Shown here: positions 37,205 to 45,033 of the stretch, in pieces
Layout: the number at the start of each line of letters is the position of its first letter
How positions within the stretch are numbered: the first letter of the stretch is position 1
From: Streptomyces sp. NBC_01481
Lineage (GTDB): Bacteria; Actinomycetota; Actinomycetes; Streptomycetales; Streptomycetaceae
Length of the DNA stretch: 64,000 nucleotides
Direction of reading: 5' to 3'
NCBI RefSeq assembly: GCF_026339995.1
Contig: NZ_JAPEPT010000001.1
Coordinates: forward strand, 1,686,501-1,750,500
Position numbers and translations under genes: made by a program
Notes under the pieces: generated by a model
Seen by the model: only the letters and a program-made list of their open reading frames with translations
Told to the model about the DNA's origin: nothing
Database searches by the model: none

Positions 37205-38074
37205 GGTTTCCAGCTCCTCGTACGCCGCACGCAGCCGGTCGACCGCCTCGCGCCCCGCGGGCCGCAGCGGTTCGCGGACCGGGCCCGCGTCCACGAGGGC
37301 CTTCGCCGTCACCGTGCCCGGCAGGCCCGAGGCCATCATCAGTTCGGCCAGCGGGAGCGTGCGGCCGTTGAGGCGGGCGGCCTCGGCGGTGTCGCCCTTG
37401 TCGTATGCGTCGAGCACCGCGCGCAACGGGCGCGGTGCGACGTTCGCGACCGTGCTGACATAGCCCGCGGCGCCCACCGCGTACAGCGGCAGGTTCAGTT
37501 CCTCGCAGCCCGAGTAGTACGCCAGCGAGGTGCGGGTGATCACCTTGGCCGAGCCGAGCAGGTCGTACGCGCAGTCCTTGACGGCGACGATCCGCGGATG
37601 GCCCGCCAGGCGCAGCATCGTGTCCACCTCGATACGGGTGCCGGTGCGGCCGGGGATGTCGTACAGCATCACCGGAAGTCTCGTCGCGTCCGCGACCGTA
37701 CGGAAGTGCGCCTCGATCGCGTCCTGCGGCGGGCGGCTGTAGTACGGGGTGACCACCAACAGGCCGTCCGCGCCCGCCTGTTCGGCCGCGCGTGCCAGCT
37801 CGACCGTGTGCCGCGTGGACGCGCTGCCGACGCCCGCCACGACGGACGCGGTGTCACCGACCGCCTCGCACACCGCGCGTACCAGCGCCGTCTTCTCGGC
37901 GTCGGTCGTGGTCGGGGACTCGCCGGTGGTGCCGTTCAGGACCAGTCCGTCGCAGCCCTCGGTCACCAGATGGACCGCGTGGCGGGCGGCCGCCTCCAGG
38001 TCCAGTTCGCCAGTGGCGGTGAAGGGCGTGATCATCGCGCAGAGCGCGCGGCCGAAAGGGCGTGAAAGGGTCAT
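37187..38074 (-). CDS. dapA: 4-hydroxy-tetrahydrodipicolinate synthase
   Basis: A 295-aa class I aldolase of the DapA family that joins pyruvate to aspartate semialdehyde. Key residues are present: LNGTTGESPTTTDAEK (Thr-Thr phosphate/pyruvate site), Tyr in VMLYDIPGRTGTR, and the Schiff-base lysine in IVAVKDCAYD. Streptomyces usually carry several dapA-like genes, and this one is apart from a lysine operon, so it may be a secondary copy. The last codons (GSSGV) lie in the shared terminator hairpin. Convergent with dapD. Confidence 0.88.
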   Translation of the reverse strand: MTLSRPFGRALCAMITPFTATGELDLEAAARHAVHLVTEGCDGLVLNGTTGESPTTTDAEKTALVRAVCEAVGDTASVVAGVGSASTRHTVELARAAEQAGADGLLVVTPYYSRPPQDAIEAHFRTVADATRLPVMLYDIPGRTGTRIEVDTMLRLAGHPRIVAVKDCAYDLLGSAKVITRTSLAYYSGCEELNLPLYAVGAAGYVSTVANVAPRPLRAVLDAYDKGDTAEAARLNGRTLPLAELMMASGLPGTVTAKALVDAGPVREPLRPAGREAVDRLRAAYEELETGSSGV

Positions 38075-38257
38075 GTTCCGCAGTGTCGGCCCGAGGGACA
38101 GTGAAGGTCCACGTAGATCTGCTTGGGGTGAGGGGCAAGCAGAGCTGAAGAGTTGGCACTCGGCCGCCCTCAGCTGAACGGGCAGGCATGGCCCAGGCGT
38201 TCACCTCTGACATGATCGGGTTCCGGGCGAGGCAGACCGACATGGGGGGCATGTGCT

Positions 38258-38884
38258 GTGAGGCGTACCGGAGTGGCGACGGCGGTGGTGATGGCGGCTG
38301 TGGTGCTGGGCGGCTGTACGAGCGAGCAGGAGCCGCCGCGGGGCGCGGCGGACCCCAGCCGGACGTGGCCGGTGAAGGCCGGCTCGCTGTCCGCGTCCCC
38401 CTTCCCCCAGTACGGTGCGCTGCCAGGGACTCCGACGCCGGGTCCGACGCCCACGCCGACGGCGTGCCCCGCCTCCGGCGTGGTGATCACCATCGGTGAG
38501 GTGAACGCCGCGATGGGGCGCCGAGCAACCGTGATCACATTGAGGAACTGCGGGCGAAGTGCGTACCACGTCAACGGCTATCCGCAGGTCGGAGCCCTGG
38601 ACAAGGACCGCGAACCGCTCAAGCTGAAGATCACCCACGGTGAGGCGGACGCGGGCAGGGTCCGGGGCCCCGAGCCGATCACGCTCGCGCCCGGGAAGAG
38701 TGCGGTGTCCGTGCTGAACTGGACGAACCGCGTCACCTCCTTCGACCCGCCGAAGCCAGGCGCGTATCTGGTGATCGCGCCGTCCGCGGACGAGGAGAAG
38801 CAGACGCTGCCCTTCACGCTCGACATGGGCACCGCGGCCGAACTGGACGTCACGGCCTGGGCTGTTGACCCCGGCCAGGGTTGA
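38258..38884 (+). CDS. DUF4232-type lipoprotein
   Basis: A 208-aa lipoprotein. The signal peptide ends in the lipobox VLGGC with Cys20, followed by a Pro/Thr-rich linker (GTPTPGPTPTPTACP) and a beta-rich domain (VITLRNCGRSAYHVNGYPQVGALDKD...) resembling DUF4232. Two cysteines (in ACPASG and RNCGRS) could form a disulfide. Function unknown; members are cell-surface proteins. The GTG start is preceded by GGGGGG. Confidence 0.8.
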   Translation: MRRTGVATAVVMAAVVLGGCTSEQEPPRGAADPSRTWPVKAGSLSASPFPQYGALPGTPTPGPTPTPTACPASGVVITIGEVNAAMGRRATVITLRNCGRSAYHVNGYPQVGALDKDREPLKLKITHGEADAGRVRGPEPITLAPGKSAVSVLNWTNRVTSFDPPKPGAYLVIAPSADEEKQTLPFTLDMGTAAELDVTAWAVDPGQG

Positions 38885-38943
38885 TGGCTGACCGGCACAC
38901 GCCCGCGCTGAGCTTCCGCGCGGGCGTGGGACCGGCCTACTGC

Positions 38944-40782
38944 CTACGGGCGGAAGCGCAGGACCTGCGGGTCGTGGTCGCTGTTCTGGTCCGCGAACTC
39001 GGCGTTGATGTGCACGCTGTCGTAACTGAAGTCGCCGATCGCCGGGCTGGTCAGGATCTGGTCCAGAACCTGGCTGTTGCCCTGGAAGACGTACGAGTAA
39101 CGCTGCGAGCGGGGCAGGGACTTGACCGCCGGGTACAGCGCACCGCCGTCGGTCAGCGCCTTAGTCGTCGCCGAGAACTCGAAGTCGTTGATGTCGCCCA
39201 GGACCAGGACATCGGCGCGGCAGTCGGCCTTGATGATGTCCTTGACGAAGGCGTTCACGGCCTGAGCCTGCTGCAGGCGCTTGGTCTCGGAGGACCGGTT
39301 CGGCGGCTGGTGGTGCGAGGCCAGGCTCTCGTCGCCGCCCTTCGAGCCGAAGTGGTTGGCGATCACGAAGACCGGGCGGCCGCGGAAGGTGAACTCACCG
39401 GCCAGCGGCTTGCGGCTGTTCTCCCAGGCGGTGTTCGCCGGGTCGATCCTGCCGGGGGACAGCGTCAGGGCCGCGCGGCCCTTCTCCCCCTCGACGACGG
39501 CGGTCGCGGTCTTCGCGTCGCCGCCCGGACGGTCCGTGAAGGAGACCCGCTCGGGGTTGAAGAGGAAGACCTGGCGGATGTTTCCGCCGGGCTCGCCGCC
39601 GTCCTTGTTGTTCTCGGGGTCGATGCTGCGCCACTCGTACGCCGGGCCGCCGGCCGCCGTGATTGCCGCGGTGAACTTCTTCAGTGTCTCGCCCGCCGTG
39701 ACGATGCCGGTGTTCTTGGCGCCGTTGTCGTCCTGGATCTCCTCCAGGGCGAGGATGTCGGGCGAGGCGAGGTTGTCGACCACGGCCGCCGCGAGCGCGT
39801 CGAACTTCTCCTGCGGGTCGCTCGTGTCGAGGTTCTCCACGTTGTACGTGGCGACCGCGAGCTCGCCGCGGCTCTGCTTGCGCGTCGACTCACGCTTCAG
39901 GCCCTGGTCGGTGACCGTGCCCAGCGTGCGCGCGGTGATGGTGTAGCCGCCGAACTGGTTGAAGTCCAGGGGGCCTTCGGTCGTGCCGGAGAGCACATCG
40001 CCGACGTTCGCCTTGGGGAAGGGCTTCTCGGCGAGCGGCGCCAGCTGCTGGATCTGGAGCCGGCCGGTGTTCTGCGAGGTGTACGAGCCGTAGAGCGTGC
40101 CGCCGCGGGGGGTGCGGTGCTCGGACGGCTTCACCGTCACCCACAGCTCGGCGTACGGGTCGGTGGCGCCGACGACGCGGGAGGTGCCGATGCGTACGTC
40201 GGTGCCCTCCAGGGACTCGTAGTAGTCCAGGGCGTACGTGTCGGGGTCGAGCGGGAGCGCATTGATGCTGTTGCCCGCGGCGGCGTCGCCGGTGGGGGCG
40301 TACGCCGAGGGCACCGACCGGGCGGAGACCATGACCGGCGCGGGCAGCGCGTTGCCGGAGGAGACCACGGTGACCGCGGGCTTGGCGATCTGGGTGAGCG
40401 ACTGGTTGCCGGAGGACGTGCCGCCGGGGATGTACTCGCCGACCGTGCCGGAGACGAGCACGCTGTCGCCGACCGCGACGGTCGGGGCGGAGCCCGTGTA
40501 GACGAAGACGCCCTCGCTGGTGGCCGGGTTGTCGTCGGCCTGCGGGTCCTGGAACCAGAAGCCCTTGGAGCCGTAGGTCCGTACGCCCGTGACGATGCCG
40601 GGGACCTCGGTCACCTGCTGGCCGGCCAGCGGGGATATCCGGGTGGCGCCCTGGATGTCATGGATCCGGACCCCGGCGGCGGCGGATGCGGAGGCGGAGG
40701 CGCCTGCGAGCAGGCCGGCGGCCAGTGCCACGGAGACGACGGCCGCGACGGCGGCGGTTCTCGGTACGACGGAGGAAGGCAT
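38944..40782 (-). CDS. Secreted ExeM/NucH-like endonuclease
   Basis: A 612-aa secreted nuclease of the endonuclease/exonuclease/phosphatase superfamily. The signal peptide is MPSSVVPRTAAVAAVVSVAL followed by an Ala/Ser tract (cleavage near 35). An OB-fold/lamin-tail-like part follows (VRIHDIQGATRISPLAGQQVTEVPGIVTGV), then the EEP core: YNVENLDTSDPQEKF, LALEEIQDDNG, VIANHFGSKGGDES, VLVLGDINDFEF and the final NSDHDPQVLRF with the catalytic Asp/His pair. It degrades extracellular DNA, possibly to recover phosphate. RBS GGAGA lies 8 nt upstream. Confidence 0.9.
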   Translation of the reverse strand: MPSSVVPRTAAVAAVVSVALAAGLLAGASASASAAAGVRIHDIQGATRISPLAGQQVTEVPGIVTGVRTYGSKGFWFQDPQADDNPATSEGVFVYTGSAPTVAVGDSVLVSGTVGEYIPGGTSSGNQSLTQIAKPAVTVVSSGNALPAPVMVSARSVPSAYAPTGDAAAGNSINALPLDPDTYALDYYESLEGTDVRIGTSRVVGATDPYAELWVTVKPSEHRTPRGGTLYGSYTSQNTGRLQIQQLAPLAEKPFPKANVGDVLSGTTEGPLDFNQFGGYTITARTLGTVTDQGLKRESTRKQSRGELAVATYNVENLDTSDPQEKFDALAAAVVDNLASPDILALEEIQDDNGAKNTGIVTAGETLKKFTAAITAAGGPAYEWRSIDPENNKDGGEPGGNIRQVFLFNPERVSFTDRPGGDAKTATAVVEGEKGRAALTLSPGRIDPANTAWENSRKPLAGEFTFRGRPVFVIANHFGSKGGDESLASHHQPPNRSSETKRLQQAQAVNAFVKDIIKADCRADVLVLGDINDFEFSATTKALTDGGALYPAVKSLPRSQRYSYVFQGNSQVLDQILTSPAIGDFSYDSVHINAEFADQNSDHDPQVLRFRP

Positions 40783-41054
40783 CAAAGGTTCTCCGGATGT
40801 GAGGGATGAGGGGTGGTGCCAAAGTTCTACGCGCGTCAATCTCTTTGTTGGGCGGGGGAGTTGTCAAGAGTCGACGGGTGTACGGAAGGGGACGGGGCGA
40901 TGAACCCGGGTGCGGGCGGGGCGGCGTCGGGGCGCGATCGCCCTGCTGCTGGGCGGCTGTCCCGCGCGCAGTGTCCGGGCGCGGCGAAACCCGGTGAAAT
41001 ACGTCTACGCTGGGTGCCGCCCGGACCCCGTATGCCCGCGAGGAGAAGCACCAG

Positions 41055-42506
41055 ATGCCCGAAGACCGCCCCACCCTCCCGCCGGTTCGGCTGCACTCGG
41101 AAGCTGAGCTGGCGCGGGACGCGCTGGCCACGCCGCTGCTGACCAGGGCCGTTCGGCTCGCCCGCTGGGCGGGGCCGGACACGCGGGTCGGCGCGGGCGG
41201 CGAACTCGTCGACGAGCAGTTGCCCGCGGCCGCCGAAGAGCTGGGCCTCGGGGCCGAGGGCGACGGCCCCGCGTATGCCAGTGAGGCGTGGCGGGCAGCC
41301 GTCGACACCGGGCTCGTCGAGGTCCAGGACCCCGCCGACGACGACGCCGAGCACGGCACGGTCACGGCCGGCGAGAATCTCGCGGTGATCACCTCGGGCG
41401 CGCCGCAGGACATCCTCGCGATCTGGCTGGACGCGCTGGAGGCCGTGCACGCCGATGCCATCGCGCCGCTCCTCGACGACCTGGCCGACGCGATCCGCGC
41501 GGACGGCGAGATCGACTACGAGGCGCTGGACTGGGACCCGGACGCGGAGGCCGAATTCCTCGACGGGGTCCTCGGGAACCTGTATCTGCTGACCGTCACG
41601 GAGCACGGCGCGGGGGACGAGCCGGTGCCGCTGCCCGCGCTCGCCGCGTCGATGATCGTGCCCGACGACATGGGCGAGCCGACCGACGACGTCCTGGAGC
41701 AGGTGTCGGTGGCGATGATGCGTCTGGACGACCAGTTCCGGCTGTTCGAGCCGGTCGGCCTGGTCGAATACCGGCCCGTGGACGAGGCGTTGATGGCGGA
41801 GGAGGGCGAGGAGCCCGCGCCGCCCGTGGACGACGAGGACGTCTCCCGGTACGGGCTGGTCAAGCTCACGCCGCTCGGGCTCTACGGCATCAGGGCGCGG
41901 ATGCTGGAGGCGGGGATCGACGCGCCGGCGGTCGGTGAGCTGGCGGGCAAGGGCGCGGACGTGCTGCTCGACGGGCTCGCGCGCTACCCCGAACTGGCGG
42001 CACGGGCCGAGACGGAGCAGTGGCTCGCCCGGCGGGAGCCCGCCGACTCGGCGCGCGATCTGCTGGCGGCGGCACGGGGCGCGGACGCGGGCGCACCGCT
42101 GCGGCGCCTGCACTGCCAGCAGGCGCTGACCCTGGTCGGCCCGCAGGCCGAGCCGGCGGTCCGGGCGGTCCTCGACGACGTGGAACTGGGCGGCCTGGCC
42201 CGGGTCTGGCTGGCGGAACGCGGCGCTTCGGACGTGCCGGCGCCGCCGGAGTCGATGATCTTCTGGCTGGCCATCGACACGATCGCGGCGCAACTGGACG
42301 CGGCGGACGGGGACCTGGAGGAGCTCCAGGGCCTGGTCGAGGGCCTGGTGGGCCGGCACAGCGGCTTCTTCGACGCGGCGTGGCGGGTGGAGCACCCGGG
42401 GACGGCGGAGGTGCTGGAGGCGATGGGGAGGCTGCACCCGGACAAGCGGGTGGCGAAGGAGGCGCGCAAGGCGGCGTTCAAGGCGCGGTCGCGGTCGGGG
42501 GGTTGA
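41055..42506 (+). CDS. Hypothetical acidic Ala-rich protein
   Basis: A 483-aa soluble, strongly acidic protein rich in Ala, Glu, Asp and Leu with helical repeats and no signal peptide or membrane segment. Stretches such as VKLTPLGLYGIRARMLEAGIDAP look like winged-helix features, but I cannot assign a family. The start ATG has GAGGAGAAG 8-10 nt upstream, and a TACGCT box at about 41005 could be the -10. The gene ends in a basic tail (KEARKAAFKARSRSGG), and the dispersed repeat begins directly after the stop. Confidence 0.6.
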   Translation: MPEDRPTLPPVRLHSEAELARDALATPLLTRAVRLARWAGPDTRVGAGGELVDEQLPAAAEELGLGAEGDGPAYASEAWRAAVDTGLVEVQDPADDDAEHGTVTAGENLAVITSGAPQDILAIWLDALEAVHADAIAPLLDDLADAIRADGEIDYEALDWDPDAEAEFLDGVLGNLYLLTVTEHGAGDEPVPLPALAASMIVPDDMGEPTDDVLEQVSVAMMRLDDQFRLFEPVGLVEYRPVDEALMAEEGEEPAPPVDDEDVSRYGLVKLTPLGLYGIRARMLEAGIDAPAVGELAGKGADVLLDGLARYPELAARAETEQWLARREPADSARDLLAAARGADAGAPLRRLHCQQALTLVGPQAEPAVRAVLDDVELGGLARVWLAERGASDVPAPPESMIFWLAIDTIAAQLDAADGDLEELQGLVEGLVGRHSGFFDAAWRVEHPGTAEVLEAMGRLHPDKRVAKEARKAAFKARSRSGG

Positions 42507-42809
42507 GTTTCCCCCACCCCGCCCTCCCCCTACGGCCTGGCGGCCGTGGGAAGTACCCCCATCCCGTAACTGGGGGCAGGCCCCAGACCCCCCCCGGGGG
42601 GGAGGGGACAGGGGGCTGACGCCCCCAGGTCCCCGGGGGCGCGCACGCTTCGCGGCGCGATGGGGCAAGCCCCGAGCGCCGAGCCCCGAGGGCGTGCGCC
42701 GCGCGGTGGGGCTTCGCCCCGGACCCCCTGGGCGACCTTCGGCCGCATGTCCTCAAACGCCGGACGGCTCTGAGGCGCGGGGTCCGGGGCGGAGCCCCGG
42801 TTCAGAGCG
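42507..42809. repeat. Intergenic repeat block, related to 10939-11130
   Basis: About 300 bp of non-coding GC-rich DNA made of nested inverted repeats. It shares blocks with the element at 10939-11130: CCCGTAACTGGGGGCAGGCCCCAGACCCC, GGGGCTTCGCCCCGGACCCC and CCTCAAACGCCGGACGG. It carries several strong hairpins, e.g. CAGGGGGC...GCCCCCAGG, and lies between a plus-strand gene and the convergent protease cassette. Confidence 0.65.
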
Positions 42810-43262
42810 TCAGCACTCGTAGCGGGTCGTGTGCTTGAACGACGACGTCGCGCCCTCGAAGCCGTACGTACCCCGGTACGCCGGCGGGTTCTGGTACTCG
42901 CCCACGATCGTGATCGTGTTCGCGCACGAGCCCTGGCCCGCCCGCTCCGCGTCCAGCCGGAGCTGGTCGCCGATCGTGCCGCCCGTGATGTTCCACGGGG
43001 CGCCGCAGATGCCGGAGGTGATCTGGCCGCCCGTCACCACATGCGGGTAGGTGTTCGGGTTGTACTTCAGCTCGATCGCGAACGTCACCTGGCCGTTGTG
43101 CAGTTCCAGCTTCGCCGTCGCCTGGAGCGCCTCCGCCGAGACCTCCAGCGGCCTGGCGAACGCCTCGTCGCGCGTCTTGACCTCCGCGCCCTGCGGGTTG
43201 AGATAGCGGTGCTCGGCGTGAGCCTGCGCGCCGCCCTTCTGCTTGCGTGCCTGCGTGGTCAT
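42810..43262 (-). CDS. Hypothetical beta-rich protein of the protease cassette
   Basis: A 150-aa protein without signal peptide. After a polar N-terminus (MTTQARKQKGGAQAHAEHRYLNP) it is made of beta strands (AKLELHNGQVTFAIELKYNPNT, NITGGTIGDQLRLDAE, ANTITIVGEYQNPPAYRGTYGF) and has three cysteines (in GICGAP, GSCANT and the terminal YEC). I do not recognise it. It follows the trypsin-like gene by 14 bp on the same strand, so it is probably co-expressed and may be a substrate, inhibitor or partner. Confidence 0.6.
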   Translation of the reverse strand: MTTQARKQKGGAQAHAEHRYLNPQGAEVKTRDEAFARPLEVSAEALQATAKLELHNGQVTFAIELKYNPNTYPHVVTGGQITSGICGAPWNITGGTIGDQLRLDAERAGQGSCANTITIVGEYQNPPAYRGTYGFEGATSSFKHTTRYEC

Positions 43263-43276
43263 CGTGCCCCCTCCCG

Positions 43277-44437
43277 TCAGGCCAGCTGCTCGGCGATTTC
43301 GACGCGCAGCAGCGCGCGGACGTTCTCGATGTGGTTCGCCACGGTCACGACCGACGAACCCGCGAACAGCAGACCGACCGCGACATTGTCGAAGGAGGTC
43401 ACCAGCGAGCCGGAGTCGCCGCCCGCCGAGATGTTCGTCGTGAGGATCTGGTCCTTGAAGCGGGCCGTCCCCGCCGTGCCGTAGTTGACGTCGATCGTCG
43501 CGTCGACCGCCACGATCCGGCCGAAGCTGACGTTCGTCGTACGCCCGGTCTTCTTGACCAGGTCGCCGACCGCCACATTCGCCCTGCGCCGCCAGGCCCG
43601 CGGCGCCGCGCCGAAGTACTGTTCGCGCGTCGCGTCCTCGAACTCGACCTTGCCGAGCGCCGCGTCGACGACGTTGTTGTGCCGGTCCAGCGGGATCTGC
43701 GGTGCGAACTGGATGGTGATGAACCGGTCCAGCGTCGCGATCCGGTCCGCCGGGTCCTGACCTCCGTCGAACACACCGGGCTGCACGATCGGGCTGCCCA
43801 GCTGCGCGCGGTTGGAGTCGGCGAGCACGTGGTTGTTGCTGAGGATGTAGAACTTCCCCGGCACACCGAGCCCGGGCCCCGGCGGATCCGTCGTGGCCCC
43901 GGGCAGGAAGTCGTACACCACGCTGCCGAGCGTTCCGGCCGTCACCCGCACATTGCCCACCGAGATCCCGGAGGGCGCGGGCCGCAGCCGGCGCCGCAGG
44001 AGCTGGGGCTCGAGCGTGCCCATCTCACGGAGCTCTTCGAGCAGCGGCTGCGACAGCTGCGAGAGCTGGTCGGCGACACTGCCGTCGGGCCGGTACGCCG
44101 CCTCCGGCTCCACCCCGCGACGCGGCTGCTGCCGCTGCAGGCGCTGCGCGGAGACATGACCGACCGCGATCACATCGGTCGGCGTTCCGTCGTCCATCTG
44201 CCGTGGGACGACATCCCGTTCGGGCAGCATCGACTCCGGGACCTTCTGGGTCACGAAGACGAGCACGGCCTCTTGGCCCGTCGCGCGTCCGTCACTCCAC
44301 TTCACGCCGTGGCCGAAGCCGACGACGTTGGCGAGCGGCGCCTGCGGTCGCAGGAAGTCGCTCATCGCCTGCTGCCGCGAGCTGTCACTGACCTGCCCGC
44401 CGGTCGGTCCTCGCATCATTTCGGGCTGGCTCGTCAC
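43277..44437 (-). CDS. Trypsin-like serine protease, probably intracellular
   Basis: A 386-aa protein with two parts. Residues about 38-98 form a small alpha/beta module (NVVGFGHGVKWS, AVLVFVTQKVPESMLPERDVVP, TDVIAVGHV). Residues about 158-386 are a chymotrypsin-fold protease with an intact triad: His203 in SNNHVLAD, Asp258 in VVDAALGKV, Ser342 in GGDSGSLV; KKTGRTTNVSFG at 295-306 is also typical. No signal peptide or membrane segment is present, so it should act in the cytoplasm unless exported by another route. The GTG at 44437 is set by GAAGAGG about 9 nt upstream. A stand-alone copy of the N-terminal module is encoded 37 bp upstream. Confidence 0.8.
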   Translation of the reverse strand: MTSQPEMMRGPTGGQVSDSSRQQAMSDFLRPQAPLANVVGFGHGVKWSDGRATGQEAVLVFVTQKVPESMLPERDVVPRQMDDGTPTDVIAVGHVSAQRLQRQQPRRGVEPEAAYRPDGSVADQLSQLSQPLLEELREMGTLEPQLLRRRLRPAPSGISVGNVRVTAGTLGSVVYDFLPGATTDPPGPGLGVPGKFYILSNNHVLADSNRAQLGSPIVQPGVFDGGQDPADRIATLDRFITIQFAPQIPLDRHNNVVDAALGKVEFEDATREQYFGAAPRAWRRRANVAVGDLVKKTGRTTNVSFGRIVAVDATIDVNYGTAGTARFKDQILTTNISAGGDSGSLVTSFDNVAVGLLFAGSSVVTVANHIENVRALLRVEIAEQLA

Positions 44438-44474
44438 GCCAGTCCACCTCTTCCCCTGGTCCGAAGGGGTTCCC

Positions 44475-44714
44475 TCAGCGCTCCTGGTCATGGGCGGTCA
44501 CATCACCGATGGCGAGCACGCGCACCGGTACGCCCTCGAGCTGTGCGGGAACCACGTCTTCTGTCCGGAGCCGGTCACGGGGCACTTTGCGGGTGACGAA
44601 GACGACGATCACGTCCACGCCCGAGTGCTCGTCCCTCCCGGTGCCGACACCGGTCACGTTGGCCAGCCGCATGAGCCGGCTCTCATGGAGTTCGCGAGCC
44701 CGTTTCACGTCCAT
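44475..44714 (-). CDS. Stand-alone copy of the protease N-terminal module
   Basis: A 79-aa protein whose residues 19-74 align with residues 38-98 of the downstream protease: VTGVGTG, DVIVVFVTRKVP, RTEDVVPAQL, VRVLAIGDVTA compare with VVGFGHG, AVLVFVTQKVP, PERDVVPRQM, TDVIAVGHVSA. This type of module commonly precedes trypsin-like domains; here it is also free. It may assemble with or inhibit the protease. The ATG at 44714 is about 13 nt after GGGGGAGG, a long spacing. First gene of the cassette. Confidence 0.65.
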   Translation of the reverse strand: MDVKRARELHESRLMRLANVTGVGTGRDEHSGVDVIVVFVTRKVPRDRLRTEDVVPAQLEGVPVRVLAIGDVTAHDQER

Positions 44715-44760
44715 CCGTGATGGCTCGCCTCCCCCCGCAGGTGGTGCAGGTGTAGGGCAA

Positions 44761-44789
44761 TGTCTATTGCCAGGGCCCTCGTGGGTCAA
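44761..44789 (-). promoter_or_regulatory. Promoter of the protease cassette
   Basis: On the minus strand TTGACC (44789-44784) and TAGACA (44766-44761) are spaced 17 bp, close to the vegetative consensus. Transcription would begin near 44754 and give a 40-nt leader to the ATG at 44714. Confidence 0.45.
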
Positions 44790-45033
44790 GGAGTACCGCA
44801 CTAAATCATGGGTTTGGTTATGATCCGTTCCTGATGACCTTCTTTACGAAGATTATTCGGACGAGTCGTCAAGTACGCGCACACGAAGCCGAGTTGAGGT
44901 CGCCAGCCGTCCCGCGGGCATTCATGGACGGCGTGGACTCCCGATGTCGGCCGGAGTTAAATCGCCGTTCAGGCACGCGCGGAAGTGTGTGCCAGTCATC
45001 AGCCAGCCGGATGTGTTCCTTCAGGAGTACTCG
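44790..45033. other. Intergenic region upstream of the PhoX gene
   Basis: About 240 bp of relatively AT-rich DNA containing TATGAT at 44819-44824, a good -10 match without a clear -35. The RBS AGGAG of the PhoX gene is at about 45023. I looked for paired PhoP direct repeats and found no convincing ones. Confidence 0.35.

Noticed and set aside
44790..45033. PhoP (Pho box) direct repeats before the PhoX gene
   Set aside because: GTTC-like words exist, but not as paired 11-bp repeats with conserved spacing.
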